Shown here: positions 5,714 through 14,451 of the stretch, piece by piece | How positions within the stretch are numbered: position 1 is the stretch's first letter | Layout: every line of letters begins with the position of its first letter | NCBI GenBank assembly: GCA_045617625.1 | Contig: JAZLJA010000013.1 | Span: 1 to 27,834, forward strand | Reading direction: 5' to 3' | DNA length: 27,834 bases | Source of the DNA: Firm-04 sp045617625 | Lineage (GTDB): Bacteria > Bacillota > Clostridia > Oscillospirales > Ruminococcaceae | Made by a program: the position numbers and the translations under genes | Notes under the pieces: generated by a model | Database searches by the model: none | Told to the model about the DNA's origin: nothing | Seen by the model: only the letters and a program-made list of their open reading frames with translations

Positions 5714-6563
5714 ACAGATCCCGATGATGCTTGCGGGCGGGCAGGATGCGGTGAAAAACACCACAGGATTTTTCGCAGATATCTGGCAGCGGTTTCTGGA
5801 ATTTCTGCCGACACTGTTCATCGCGGTGGTGGTATTTTTCATCGGCATCGTGGTGGCAAAGCTCATTCTGAAAATCGCGCAGAAAGCCGTCAAACGCGCA
5901 AGTGTGGAGAAAACCGCATCGTCGTTTGCACATTCGCTCGGCAAGATTCTGTTTTATGCGCTGCTGATCATCGTGTGTCTCTCGATCATGGGTGTGCCGA
6001 TGAGCAGTATCATCACGGTGGTGGGCGCGGCAGGCGTTGCGATCGGTCTTGCGGTGCAAAACAGCCTTTCCAACGTCGCAGGCGGATTCATCATTCTGTT
6101 TGCGAAGCCGTTTGCCGTGGGTGATTACATCATCGCAGAGGATGCAGAGGGCTTTGTGCAGTCGGTGTCGATTCTTTACACGAAAATCGACGACTGCGGC
6201 AAGTCGATCTATCTGCCCAACGGAAGTGTCTCGGCAGGCAAAATCACAAACTGTTCTCACAACGGAAATACGAAAATCTCCGTAAATCTGAGCATTTCCT
6301 ACGAATCGAATTTTGAGGCGGCGCGAAAGCTGCTGCTTGCGGCAATCGACAAAAATCCGCTTTATCTGCAAGATCCTGCCCCTGCCGTTTTCATGCGCGG
6401 GCATGAGGAAAGTGCGATCGGTGTGGGCGTGTCGCTCTGGGCAAAATCCGAATCGTTTTATACCGCACGTTCGGAGCTTTACATTCTTGCCAAACAGGTA
6501 TTCGATCAGGCGGGCATTGAAATCCCATACCCGCAAATCTGCGTACATACGTCAAAATCGTGA
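5700..6563 (+). CDS. small-conductance mechanosensitive channel, MscS family
   Basis: A 287-residue membrane protein. Three hydrophobic segments lie in the first 130 residues: FLEFLPTLFIAVVVFFIGIV, ILFYALLIIVCLSIMGVP, and the pore-lining Gly/Ala-rich helix VVGAAGVAIGLAVQNSLSNV, which is the MscS signature. The following FAVGDYIIAEDAEGFVQSV and YLPNGSVSAGKITNCS form the cytoplasmic beta domain. It opens under membrane tension to release solutes on osmotic downshock. It overlaps the phosphoesterase gene and is followed 15 bp later by an acetyltransferase, forming a four-gene run ending at 7474. Confidence 0.92.
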   Translation: MLMPEQIPMMLAGGQDAVKNTTGFFADIWQRFLEFLPTLFIAVVVFFIGIVVAKLILKIAQKAVKRASVEKTASSFAHSLGKILFYALLIIVCLSIMGVPMSSIITVVGAAGVAIGLAVQNSLSNVAGGFIILFAKPFAVGDYIIAEDAEGFVQSVSILYTKIDDCGKSIYLPNGSVSAGKITNCSHNGNTKISVNLSISYESNFEAARKLLLAAIDKNPLYLQDPAPAVFMRGHEESAIGVGVSLWAKSESFYTARSELYILAKQVFDQAGIEIPYPQICVHTSKS

Positions 6564-6578
6564 AAGGAGTGCGGCATC

Positions 6579-7031
6579 ATGCAAAAGATTCGGCAGGCAG
6601 TGCCTCAGGATATGTCCCGCATCGCGGAAATCATCATCACGAATTACCGTATCAACTTTTACCCGATTTTCCGCAATGACAGCTATTATTTCCATGAATT
6701 GCAAGTCGAACGCATGATGCAGGAAATGCGCGAAGATGCGTTGATTCTGAAACGCACTTATGTTCTTGCGGAGCAGGATGTCATCAAAGGCGTGCTGCGC
6801 ATGGACGGTGCGGAGATCGAGAAGCTGTTTGTCGAGCCTGCGTTTCAAAGTCAGGGGGTCGGGGCGCGGCTGCTGGAGTATGCGGTGTCGTGTCTTGGGG
6901 CGAATACGCTCTGGGCACTGGAGAAAAACACGCGAGCCATCGCGTTTTATGAGCGCGGCGGATTTCATCTGACGGGTCAGAAAAAGTCGGAGCCCGACAC
7001 CACCGAATACCTTGTGGAACTTCGCCGATGA
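6579..7031 (+). CDS. GNAT-family N-acetyltransferase
   Basis: A 150-residue protein. N-terminal IRQAVPQDMSRIAEIII is the usual first strand and helix. Motif A is IEKLFVEPAFQSQGVGARLL, with QSQGVG contacting acetyl-CoA, and motif B is NTRAIAFYERGGFHLTGQ. Substrate unknown. GAAAGGAGTG precedes ATG 6579. The stop overlaps the start of a second GNAT gene by four bases (ATGA), so the pair is coupled. It shows no close likeness to the cargo acetyltransferase at 3141. Confidence 0.88.
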   Translation: MQKIRQAVPQDMSRIAEIIITNYRINFYPIFRNDSYYFHELQVERMMQEMREDALILKRTYVLAEQDVIKGVLRMDGAEIEKLFVEPAFQSQGVGARLLEYAVSCLGANTLWALEKNTRAIAFYERGGFHLTGQKKSEPDTTEYLVELRR

Positions 7032-7474
7032 AGATTTATCGAGCTGATACGGACAAAAAACGGTATCTTCCGCTGCTGCTTCTGGCTGATGAACAGGAGA
7101 ACATGATTGACCGTTACCTATCCCGCGGCACGATGTTTGTGCTGGAGGCAGAGGGGGTTGTGTGCGGCGAATGTGTCGTGACCGATGAAGGCGGCGGCAT
7201 TCTGGAATTGAAAAACATCGCAGTTGCGCCGAATTTGCAGGGCATGGGCTATGGAAAAGCCCTCGTCGATTTTGTCTGTGCGCAATACCGCGGACAGTAT
7301 GCGTGGCTTCATGTGGGCACGGGTGATAGTCCGCTGACGCTGCCTTTCTATGAAAAGCTTGGATTCACGCGGTTTTCCGTCGTCAAGGATTTCTTCACCC
7401 TGAATTATGACCATCCGATGATTGAGGATGGCGTGCTGCTGCGGGATATGATCTATCTGCGCAAACGGCTCTGA
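7028..7474 (+). CDS. GNAT-family N-acetyltransferase
   Basis: A 148-residue protein with motif A as LELKNIAVAPNLQGMGYGKA, where QGMGYG is the acetyl-CoA loop, followed by LHVGTGDSPLTLPFYEKLGF. The GTGDS-PLTLPFYEKLGF pattern recurs in a common GNAT subgroup of uncharacterised substrate. It starts inside the stop of the preceding GNAT gene and is last in the operon, with a long terminator at 7487. Confidence 0.87.
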   Translation: MKIYRADTDKKRYLPLLLLADEQENMIDRYLSRGTMFVLEAEGVVCGECVVTDEGGGILELKNIAVAPNLQGMGYGKALVDFVCAQYRGQYAWLHVGTGDSPLTLPFYEKLGFTRFSVVKDFFTLNYDHPMIEDGVLLRDMIYLRKRL

Positions 7475-7486
7475 ATTGTCAAAATA

Positions 7487-7540
7487 CCGCTCCGAAATTC
7501 ACGAAATGTGCAAAAAATCGTGAATTTCGGGGCGGTTTTC
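7487..7540 (+). terminator. terminator of the phosphoesterase-MscS-GNAT operon
   Basis: CCGCTCCGAAATTCACGA (7487-7504) pairs with TCGTGAATTTCGGGGCGG (7518-7535) with a single mismatch and is followed by TTTT. The 18-base arms make it unusually long. Confidence 0.85.
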
Positions 7541-7568
7541 GTCGAATGCACGGAAATGTGTTTTGGGC

Positions 7569-7597
7569 TTGACAAATCGGGCGTGATATGCTATAAT
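7569..7597 (+). promoter_or_regulatory. consensus promoter of the ACT protein-hom operon
   Basis: TTGACA, 17-bp spacer, TATAAT, a perfect consensus, followed by a roughly 55-base leader and a GGGAGGG ribosome site. Confidence 0.9.
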
Positions 7598-7659
7598 GAT
7601 TTTGTCAAACGCACAACTGTCCGTCACACACGGAATATTTTGGATGGGAGGGACTTCCG

Positions 7660-8103
7660 ATGAATGCGTCAAAGCAGAACTGGGTTGTTGTGGATGTCGG
7701 CGTGTTGCCGGAGGTCATCACCAAAACCCTGCTTGTCAAGCGGATGCTTGCAAACCGTGAGGAGAAAAGCTCTGCCGCCGCGTGCCGCAAGGTCGGCATT
7801 TCGCGCAGTGCCTTTTACAAATACCGCGACTGCGTGTTCATTTATGAGGAGCAGATGAATCAGCATATTTTCACGGTTTATCTGCTGCTGCATGATGAAT
7901 CCGGCGTGCTATCCGGTGTCTTGGCTGCGCTCTATGCCGCGCAGGCAAATGTGCTGACCGTCAATCAAAGCATTCCTGTTGACGGTGCGGCGAATGTGAC
8001 AGTCTCATTTCGTTTGGAAGATGCCGCGCAGGCGGCTCCGCTTTGTGCCCGACTGAAAGAGCTTTCGGGTGTTGCGGAGGTTCGTCTGTTATCGGGTTCA
8101 TAA
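7660..8103 (+). CDS. UPF0735-type ACT domain-containing protein
   Basis: A 147-residue protein. Residues 1-65 contain a short helical region with VGISRSAFYKYRDCVFIY, which resembles a helix-turn-helix. Residues about 70-145 form an ACT domain, FTVYLLLHDESGVLSGVLAA to LSGVAEVRLLSG, the kind that binds amino acids. This layout matches the UPF0735 family (PheB-like), often found beside homoserine dehydrogenase or prephenate dehydratase genes. Here it precedes hom by 47 bp under one promoter, so a role in sensing or regulating aspartate-family amino acid synthesis is likely but unproven. Confidence 0.85.
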   Translation: MNASKQNWVVVDVGVLPEVITKTLLVKRMLANREEKSSAAACRKVGISRSAFYKYRDCVFIYEEQMNQHIFTVYLLLHDESGVLSGVLAALYAAQANVLTVNQSIPVDGAANVTVSFRLEDAAQAAPLCARLKELSGVAEVRLLSGS

Positions 8104-8150
8104 AATAGGAAAGGAAGTCCTGCGGCAATCCGTCAGGCAAGGAAAAGACA

Positions 8151-9395
8151 ATGAAAAAAATCGCTGTATTGGGCTTCGGCACGGTCGGTTCGGGCGTTGT
8201 CGAGCTGTTTTACAAAAACCAAAAGAAGATCGAGCAGAAAGCCGGCATGGAGCTTGACCTCGCGTATATCCTTGATTTGCGCGATTTTCCGGATTCCCCC
8301 TACGTGGGCAAATTCGTCAAGTCGATTGATAAAATCCTCGAAGATACGGAAGTTTCCGTCGTTGCGGAGTGCATGGGCGGTGTGGAGCCGGCATTCACGT
8401 ATCTGATGTCATGCCTCGACCGCGGCATCAGTGTGACGACCTCGAACAAGGAACTGATTGCGAAAAAAGGCGCGGAATTGCTCGCAAATGCGAAGGAACA
8501 TGCGTGCAACTGCTTTTTTGAGGCAAGTGTCGGCGGCGCGATCCCGATCATCCGCCCGCTGCACCGCTGCCTTGCCGCGAATGAGATCTCCGAGATCCAC
8601 GGAATCCTGAACGGCACGACAAACTTCATTCTCAACAAAATGCTCAGCGACAATATGGGCTTTGAGGAAGCACTGAAAATGGCGCAGGAGCTTGGATATG
8701 CAGAGCGTGATCCCAGTGCTGACGTCGATGGACACGATGCCTGCCGCAAGATCTGCATTCTGTCCTCGTTGGCATTCGGCAAGCACGTTTATCCCGAAAG
8801 TGTGCATACGGTCGGCATTCGTGAGATCTCGCTGGAGGATGCCGCTGAGGCTGATAAGCTGGACGGCGCCGTGAAGCTGATCGCTTATGTCGAGCGGCTG
8901 GATAACGGAAAAATTCTCCCTGCCGTGATGCCGATGTTCGTGCCGCATGACAATCTGCTTTCGCGTGTGGATGGCGTGTTCAACTGTGTGGAGGTCTGCG
9001 CGGATGCGATTGATAAGGCGTATTTCTGCGGCAGAGGCGCGGGCAAGCTGCCCACTGCATCTGCGGTGATGGGCGATATTATCGAGGCTGCAAAGCACGA
9101 TAAGACGGTGTTCTCGCAGGATTGGGTCGATGCAGGCACGCAGGATTTCATTGCACCGATCGAGGAACTCGAATGCGGAATGTTCATCCGTTTTGTGACG
9201 CCTTCCACCAGTACAGAGATCTGCAAGGCGGCGAGTGCGTTTTTCGAGGCAAATGACATCAACGGCAACGTCACCGCCACCGATTGTGCGGCGTTAGTCT
9301 CGGTGCTTGACGGCAAACAGCGTCCTGCACTGATCGCGCATCTGAAAGCACTCGGCATGGAGGCTGCGCACTGGATGCCTGTTCTCAACGACTGA
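8151..9395 (+). CDS. hom: homoserine dehydrogenase
   Basis: A 414-residue enzyme that reduces aspartate semialdehyde to homoserine with NAD(P)H, the branch point to threonine and methionine. The N-terminal nucleotide loop is AVLGFGTVGSGVVEL. The catalytic domain shows TTSNKELIAKKG, FEASVGGAIPIIRPL and the signature ILNGTTNFILNKM followed by ELGYAERDPSADVDGHDACR, containing the catalytic Lys and Asp residues. The last 80 residues (ECGMFIRFVTPST to the end) look like a diverged ACT-type domain of the sort used for threonine feedback. Length is typical. It is second in the operon and ends at the terminator at 9412. Confidence 0.95.
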   Translation: MKKIAVLGFGTVGSGVVELFYKNQKKIEQKAGMELDLAYILDLRDFPDSPYVGKFVKSIDKILEDTEVSVVAECMGGVEPAFTYLMSCLDRGISVTTSNKELIAKKGAELLANAKEHACNCFFEASVGGAIPIIRPLHRCLAANEISEIHGILNGTTNFILNKMLSDNMGFEEALKMAQELGYAERDPSADVDGHDACRKICILSSLAFGKHVYPESVHTVGIREISLEDAAEADKLDGAVKLIAYVERLDNGKILPAVMPMFVPHDNLLSRVDGVFNCVEVCADAIDKAYFCGRGAGKLPTASAVMGDIIEAAKHDKTVFSQDWVDAGTQDFIAPIEELECGMFIRFVTPSTSTEICKAASAFFEANDINGNVTATDCAALVSVLDGKQRPALIAHLKALGMEAAHWMPVLND

Positions 9396-9411
9396 AAATC
9401 AAGCTGATATG

Positions 9412-9446
9412 AGAAATCCCACGTTCGATTGAGCGTGGGATTTTTT
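9412..9446 (+). terminator. terminator of hom
   Basis: AATCCCACG and CGTGGGATT arms around a 10-base loop, followed by a run of T. Confidence 0.88.
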
Positions 9447-9473
9447 GCATATCGTGCTCGTCACGAAAACGAA

Positions 9474-9508
9474 AAAACCTGCCGACGCAGATGCATCAGC
9501 AGGTTTGA
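9474..9508 (-). terminator. terminator of the mazG-HU-S4 gene group
   Basis: On the reverse strand AAACCTGC and GCAGGTTT enclose 16 bases and run into six T. It lies just after the S4 gene and faces the hom terminator. Confidence 0.8.
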
Positions 9509-9522
9509 TGGATGTTGCCATC

Positions 9523-9765
9523 TCAAGGTTCGATGGTATAAAGTTCTGCGGCAGAATCCTTGGTGACGAATTCCGAAACCGCAGCCACTCTGACGCGCAT
9601 CACACGCGTACCGAGGGAAATGGCGATCACATCGCCCACCTTGACTTCATAGGAGGCTCTGGCAGGCTTGCCGTTGACCTCCACTCTGCCGGCATCGCAG
9701 GCTTCATTGGCGACAGTTCTGCGCTTCATCAGCCGCGAAACCTTGAGGTATTTGTCGAGCCGCAT
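9523..9765 (-). CDS. rqcP: S4-domain RNA-binding protein, RqcP/YabO-HslR type
   Basis: An 80-residue protein that is essentially one S4 domain: MRLDKYLKVSRLMKRRTVAN, then CDAGRVEVNGKPARASYEVK and GDVIAISLG. The DKYLKVSRLMKRRT pattern identifies the RqcP (YabO)/Hsp15 group, which binds stalled 50S-peptidyl-tRNA complexes and assists ribosome-associated quality control. The gene order mazG-HU-yabO is widely kept in Firmicutes, supporting the name. It starts 1 bp after the stop of the HU gene. Confidence 0.88.
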   Translation of the reverse strand: MRLDKYLKVSRLMKRRTVANEACDAGRVEVNGKPARASYEVKVGDVIAISLGTRVMRVRVAAVSEFVTKDSAAELYTIEP

Positions 9766-9766
9766 C

Positions 9767-10042
9767 TTATTTGTTGACAGCTTCCTTCAGGTTCTTGGAA
9801 GCGCGGAACGCAGGAGCCTTCTTTGCGGGAGTGGTCATCGGCTTGCCGGTGCGCGGGTTTTTGGTTTCCTTTTCCTTGCGCTCGTGAATCTCAAAGGTGC
9901 CAAAACCGGTGAGGTGAACCTTTTCACCTGCAATCAGGGAATCAATCAGAACAGAAGTGACCAGCTCAAGTGCGTCGTCAGCTTCTTTTCTGGTGCAGTG
10001 ACCCTTCTGGGCCAGAGCGGAAATCAGTTCAATCTTTGTCAT
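9767..10042 (-). CDS. hup: HU-family DNA-binding protein
   Basis: A 91-residue HU protein: MTKIELISALAQKGHCTRKE, the dimer core ALELVTSVLIDSLIAGEKV, HLTGFGTFEIHERKEKETKN, and the DNA-wrapping arm RNPRTG-type motif (NPRTGKPMTTPAKKAPAFRA). HU bends and compacts DNA as a dimer. Length is normal. GTGGAGG precedes the start. It lies between mazG and the S4 gene; the 88-bp gap to mazG may hold its own weak promoter. Confidence 0.95.
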   Translation of the reverse strand: MTKIELISALAQKGHCTRKEADDALELVTSVLIDSLIAGEKVHLTGFGTFEIHERKEKETKNPRTGKPMTTPAKKAPAFRASKNLKEAVNK

Positions 10043-10130
10043 TTTCGTACATCCTCCACGTTTTTTCTCTGCATATATATTTTTGCAGGTAATACGTAAT
10101 ATTTATCTGTATTCCTGCTGTATGCCAAGC

Positions 10131-10961
10131 TTATTCTTCTTCGGCTTTCGCCTTATCCCAATAGCCATCGAGTGTTTCGAGGGACAAATCGGGCATATTT
10201 TTTCCATCGGCGCAAACGAGTTCCTCGGTGCGGGCGAAACGCTTCACAAACTTCTCCGAGGATTCGCGCAGTGCAGTTTCCGCGTCAATGCCGAGCTTTC
10301 GCGCCACATTGACCACTGAGAACAGCAAATCGCCGAGTTCCGCAGTCATCTGCTGCTTGTCGCCGCCCGCGATCGCTTCTTTGAGTTCCTGCGTTTCGGC
10401 GGGAATGCATCCAAACGCTTCCTCCGCAGTCTGCCAGTCCATGCCGGCTCTGCCGGCGCGTTTGCCGAGCTTCTGCGCATACATCAGCGCGGGGAGAGCC
10501 TTGCACACGCCGTTAAGGGTGTCGGTATAGGTTTCCTGCGATTTGGTCTGCTTTTTGATGGCATCCCAGTTTTTGAGGACTTCACCGCTGTTTGAGACAG
10601 TCACATCGCCGAACACATGGGGATGGCGGACGATGAGTTTGCGGCAAAGTTCGTCGCAGATGTCGTCAAAGCGGAAGTGGTCGAGTTCTTCTTCGATCTC
10701 GCAGTGGAACACCACCTGCAGCAGCACATCGCCCAATTCTTCGCGCATCATGGGGACACTGTCGGCGTCGATCGCCTCCACCGCCTCATAGCATTCTTCG
10801 AGGAAATCGGCGCGGATGCTCTGATGGGTCTGTTCCTTATCCCACGGGCAGCCGTTTTCGCTGCGCAGAATCTTCATGACCTGCAAAAGTTCCGCGATGC
10901 CGTAATGCGGCAAATTCACGAGAGCTTCAGCAGAAATCTTCTCATTGCATTCGTTGCTCAC
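10131..10961 (-). CDS. mazG: nucleoside triphosphate pyrophosphohydrolase MazG
   Basis: A 276-residue protein with two MazG modules. The first shows ILRSENGCPWDKEQTHQSIR, then FLEECYEAVEAID and MREELGDVLLQVVFH, the E-x2-E and E-x2-D metal ligands. The second is marked by EELVCADG-type C-terminal sequence after ELGDLLFSVVNVARKLGID. MazG hydrolyses aberrant and canonical NTPs to NMP and pyrophosphate. The start is a GTG at 10961, placed after ATGAGGTAA. Unlike the B. subtilis homologue it has no N-terminal methylase domain. Confidence 0.93.
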   Translation of the reverse strand: MSNECNEKISAEALVNLPHYGIAELLQVMKILRSENGCPWDKEQTHQSIRADFLEECYEAVEAIDADSVPMMREELGDVLLQVVFHCEIEEELDHFRFDDICDELCRKLIVRHPHVFGDVTVSNSGEVLKNWDAIKKQTKSQETYTDTLNGVCKALPALMYAQKLGKRAGRAGMDWQTAEEAFGCIPAETQELKEAIAGGDKQQMTAELGDLLFSVVNVARKLGIDAETALRESSEKFVKRFARTEELVCADGKNMPDLSLETLDGYWDKAKAEEE

Positions 10962-11117
10962 GGTATTATCTTACCTCATTTTTTCAGAAAATGCAAGCTT
11001 TTTTTGACTTTTTGAAATGATTCTAACATTCAGTCAAAAAGAGGTTTGAATTCTTGCTGTTTTCCGTCATATTCCACAAAGTATTTTTTGACACAAATGA
11101 TACTATTTGTAATTTTT

Positions 11118-12131
11118 TTATCCCTTGCGGTCGATAAAGCCCACTCTGCGGTAGACCTTGCTGAGAATCGGGCGGGTGAGTTTATAAGCCTGCTCACTGC
11201 CCGCATCAATGCAAGCGTTGAGATACGCTTTATCTGCGGAGATGCGTGCAAATTCATCGCGCACGGGAGCAAGGTGATCAGCGACAGCTTCACCGACAGC
11301 GGTTTTGAAATCGCCGTAGCCTTTGCCTGCAAATTCGGCAGTGATCTCGTCCATGGTTTTGCCTGTCACGCAGCCGTAGATGGTCATTAAGTTGTTGATG
11401 CCGTCCTTGCCCTCACGATAGCAGACTTCTGCATCGGAATCGGTGACAGCGCGGCGGAATTTGCGCAGGATCGTGTCTTTGTCGTCGAGGATATACACGC
11501 AGCCGTTGACATTCTCATCGGATTTGGACATTTTCTTCATCGGATCCTGCAGCGACATGACCTTTGCGCCCGCAGGCGGCATATAGGGTTCAGGCACGAC
11601 AAACGTCTCACCAAAACGCTGATTGAAGCGGATGGCGATATTGCGTGCGAGTTCGAGATGCTGTTTCTGGTCTGCGCCAATGGGCACCAGATCGGCGTTG
11701 TATGCGAGGATATCAGCCGCCATCAGCACGGGGTAAGTGAACAGACCCGCATTGATGTTGTCGGCATGACGCGACGATTTGTCCTTAAACTGTGTCATTC
11801 TGCCGAGTTCGCCGAACATTGTGGAGCAGGAGAGAACCCAGCTCAGTTCAGCGTGATGGGGGTTGCGGCTCTGCACAAATGCGACGCTTTTCTGCGGGTC
11901 GATGCCGCAGGCGAGCATCATGGCATAGCAGCGCATGGTGTTGGCGCGGAGGTCAGCGGGCTTCTGCATGACGGTGATGGCGTGCAGGTCCACGATGCAA
12001 TAGATGCACTCGTAGTCCTCCTGAAGCTGTCCCCAGTTGCGCACCGCACCGATATAGTTGCCCAGCGTGAAAACGCCCGTCGGCTGAATTCCGCTGAAAA
12101 TACGTTGTTTTTTTGTTTCCTGTTCACACAT
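11118..12131 (-). CDS. trpS: tryptophanyl-tRNA synthetase
   Basis: A 337-residue class I synthetase that charges tRNA-Trp. The HIGH-equivalent is in FSGIQPTGVFTLGNYIGAV and the KMSKS loop is present exactly in DPMKKMSKSDENV. Other family segments include SWVLSCSTMFGELGRMTQFK and YPVLMAADILAY. Length matches TrpRS. AAAGGAC precedes ATG 12131. It lies 30 bp after an unknown gene on the same strand and is probably transcribed with it from the promoter at 12745. I saw no T-box in the leader. Confidence 0.96.
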   Translation of the reverse strand: MCEQETKKQRIFSGIQPTGVFTLGNYIGAVRNWGQLQEDYECIYCIVDLHAITVMQKPADLRANTMRCYAMMLACGIDPQKSVAFVQSRNPHHAELSWVLSCSTMFGELGRMTQFKDKSSRHADNINAGLFTYPVLMAADILAYNADLVPIGADQKQHLELARNIAIRFNQRFGETFVVPEPYMPPAGAKVMSLQDPMKKMSKSDENVNGCVYILDDKDTILRKFRRAVTDSDAEVCYREGKDGINNLMTIYGCVTGKTMDEITAEFAGKGYGDFKTAVGEAVADHLAPVRDEFARISADKAYLNACIDAGSEQAYKLTRPILSKVYRRVGFIDRKG

Positions 12132-12161
12132 GTCGGAATGTCCTTTCGGGAAAAATCGGGA

Positions 12162-12671
12162 TCAGATGCCGGCAACCTTGTCCTTGAGCTGAGCCTGATG
12201 CAGTTCGTTCATCACGCGCTGATAGAGGCTCATGAGGATGCGCTGTTTCTGATTGGTGTTGGCAGAAGTTGCGTCAAAGGTGAGCTTATAGATACCGCCC
12301 GTGGTGAGAATATAGACGAAGTGGGTGCGGGAAGCGGGCATCGGATAAGAGGTGACTTTTTCAGCATCTTCGAGATAATTGGCAGCATTTGCGACAAGCA
12401 CTCTGCCAGCCTGCACCACGCCGGGATAACGCTGTGCTGCACCGGAATAGTCTCCGCCGTTGGAGAAATACAGGTTGGAAGCACCGTTGATGTAGCAAGC
12501 CATTGTGGTGATGAATCCGGGTGTCATCGGCATATCAACAACAACACCATAGACGGTGTTCTTTGTCATAAACTGGGTGAAATTGGAGGGGGAAATGCGA
12601 AGTGCCTGATTTCTGGTTGCGAGATATTTTTTCGCAACGGGGGCACGACTGATGGGAGCGTTATTGGGCAT
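12162..12671 (-). CDS. conserved protein of unknown function upstream of trpS
   Basis: A 169-residue soluble protein starting MPNNAPISRAPVAKKYLATR at ATG 12671, with GAAAGGACG upstream; longer readings of this frame would start before the promoter. Segments include NTVYGVVVDMPMTPGFITTM, INGASNLYFSNGGDYSGAAQ, FVYILTTGGIYKLTFDA and a helical end LMSLYQRVMNELHQAQLKDK. It resembles an uncharacterised protein seen in Clostridia, but I cannot name a domain. No signal peptide or membrane segment. Its pairing with trpS may be only operon sharing. Confidence 0.8.
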   Translation of the reverse strand: MPNNAPISRAPVAKKYLATRNQALRISPSNFTQFMTKNTVYGVVVDMPMTPGFITTMACYINGASNLYFSNGGDYSGAAQRYPGVVQAGRVLVANAANYLEDAEKVTSYPMPASRTHFVYILTTGGIYKLTFDATSANTNQKQRILMSLYQRVMNELHQAQLKDKVAGI

Positions 12672-12744
12672 AAAAATCGTCCTTTCTTTTTGGGTGTGTC
12701 GTCGCAGATCGGCGGTAGAATATTGCCGCATCGGCGTTCTTCTC

Positions 12745-12773
12745 ATTATAACACATATCTTTGGAATTTGCAA
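12745..12773 (-). promoter_or_regulatory. promoter of the unknown gene-trpS operon
   Basis: Reverse-strand TTGCAA, 17-bp spacer, TATAAT, about 75 bp before the gene start. Confidence 0.8.
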
Positions 12774-12832
12774 CATATTTTTGAGTATTCGCAGGATTTT
12801 TTGTATTGGTGCAGAAAGGGGCGGATCTGAAT

Positions 12833-14410
12833 ATGAAGCGGCAGACAGTTCTGGGCGGTTCTCTGATTTTAGTCGCATCTGCGATGGTTGCGAAGGTGTT
12901 TGGGGCAGTGTTCCGCATCCCGCTGACGGCAATGCTGGGCGGCGAAGGAATGGGATATTTCTCGACTGCCTACGGGTTGTTTCTCCCGATTTTCACGCTC
13001 TCGGTGACAGGGGTGAACACCGCTGTTGCGGCTTTGACGGCGCGGCTGCTTTCATCGGGGGATGCAGGCGGTGCGCGGCTGTTGCATCGGCGCAGCCTGC
13101 GGATGTTTGGGGGCATCGGGTTTGCGGCGGCACTGATGCTGTATTTGTTTGCCGAGCCGATATGCACATATCTTCTGCAAAATCGTGGTGCTGCGTGGGC
13201 GGTGCGATGCTTTGCCCCCGCTGTATTTTTCTGTTCGGTGAATGCCGTGCTGCGCGGCGCATGGGAGGGCAGGGAGGATATGCGGCCGACGGCGGTTTCG
13301 CAGGCGGCAGAGAGTGCGGCACGGCTTGCACTTGGATTATTTCTTTGCAGATACGTGCTTTTGCATGGAGATACCCTGCCGTTCCCCGTTACGCCGCAAA
13401 CTCGCCCGATGTACGCGGCAGCGGCGGCGATTCTCGGTGTCAGCGGTTCAACTGCCGTCGGCACTGCCGTGATTTTATGCTGTGCCGGACAAAAAAAGCC
13501 TGCCCCACCCACACGCACCGATGCGCAAACACTCCTGCACGATTTGTGGCGGCTCATTCTGCCGATCTCCGCCGCGGCACTGGTCACAAACCTGACTTCG
13601 CTTGTCGATCTGACAACGGGGATGCAGTGCCTGAAACAGATGTATCAACGCGATTTTTCACAAAACGGCTTTTCATCGTCGGAGGCAGCGGCGAATTTCA
13701 TGTATGGAGCTTTTTCAGGAATGTCGGTGACGGTTTTCAATCTTGTGCCGTCGATCGTGAATATGCTCGGAAAGGGCGTATTGCCTGCTTTTTCACGCGC
13801 ATATGCACAAAATGACAAGGCGGCGATGAAATCTCACGCGGGCGCGGTGCTGCAAACCACGGCATTGCTGGCGATGCCGTCGGGGCTAGGTATTTTTGCC
13901 ATGTCTTCGCCGATTTTGACGTTTCTGTTTCCATCGCGACCGATGGAAGTTGCCGCCGCCGCTGCGCCGCTGATGATTCTCGGGCTTGCGGTGATCGTGC
14001 TGTGTCTCTCCGTGCCGCTGATGAGTATGCTGCAAGCGGCAGATTTCGCGTCGCAGAGCGCATTTCTGATGGTCTGGGGGGCGGCGGCAAAGCTTCTCTG
14101 CAATCTTCTGCTGATTCCGCGGCTGGGGCTTGTGGGCATGGCGATTTCGACCTTTGTCTGCTATGCGGTGATTCTCCTGCGTGCTGCGGTGACATTTCAC
14201 CGATGTATCGGATTTTCCACGCATCTTCTTCGATTTTGCATCAAGCCGCTGATTGCATCCGCGCTCTGCGCTGTTTCTGCTTTCGCTTTATATCCGCACA
14301 TCAGCCGTGTGATGCCGCAGTCAGCCACGCTGCTGATATCGGTTTTGTTTGGCGGGATTGTCTACTGTATTTCGCTTTGGTGTCTTCACATCCACATTCT
14401 GAAATCCTAG
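12833..14410 (+). CDS. MOP-family flippase, SpoVB/MurJ-like polysaccharide transporter
   Basis: A 525-residue, very hydrophobic protein with about 14 membrane segments. It opens QTVLGGSLILVASAMVAKVF and continues GAVFRIPLTAMLGGEGMGYF, the signature of the SpoVB/MATE-like polysaccharide biosynthesis family. Members flip lipid-linked sugar precursors such as lipid II across the membrane; SpoVB itself serves spore cortex synthesis. Whether this organism sporulates cannot be judged here, so a cell-wall role is equally possible. ATG 12833 is preceded by AAAGGGG; TTG 12806 and GTG 12809 are in-frame upstream alternatives. Confidence 0.88.
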   Translation: MKRQTVLGGSLILVASAMVAKVFGAVFRIPLTAMLGGEGMGYFSTAYGLFLPIFTLSVTGVNTAVAALTARLLSSGDAGGARLLHRRSLRMFGGIGFAAALMLYLFAEPICTYLLQNRGAAWAVRCFAPAVFFCSVNAVLRGAWEGREDMRPTAVSQAAESAARLALGLFLCRYVLLHGDTLPFPVTPQTRPMYAAAAAILGVSGSTAVGTAVILCCAGQKKPAPPTRTDAQTLLHDLWRLILPISAAALVTNLTSLVDLTTGMQCLKQMYQRDFSQNGFSSSEAAANFMYGAFSGMSVTVFNLVPSIVNMLGKGVLPAFSRAYAQNDKAAMKSHAGAVLQTTALLAMPSGLGIFAMSSPILTFLFPSRPMEVAAAAAPLMILGLAVIVLCLSVPLMSMLQAADFASQSAFLMVWGAAAKLLCNLLLIPRLGLVGMAISTFVCYAVILLRAAVTFHRCIGFSTHLLRFCIKPLIASALCAVSAFALYPHISRVMPQSATLLISVLFGGIVYCISLWCLHIHILKS

Positions 14411-14418
14411 CAGATGCG

Positions 14419-14451
14419 AAAAAATCGCAGACACCTTCAGGCATCTGCGAT
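14419..14451 (-). terminator. terminator of the XRE regulator gene
   Basis: On the reverse strand ATCGCAGA (inside the last codons of the gene) pairs with TCTGCGAT and is followed by six T. Confidence 0.75.

Noticed and set aside
5448..6548. 366-residue open frame antisense to the phosphoesterase and MscS genes
   Set aside because: Composition is His/Arg/Cys-rich and typical of a shadow frame; the forward genes have complete motifs.
11030..11117. Hairpin ACAAAT/ATTTGT after trpS as its terminator
   Set aside because: The stem is short and AT-only with no T-run on the reverse strand, so I could not support it.
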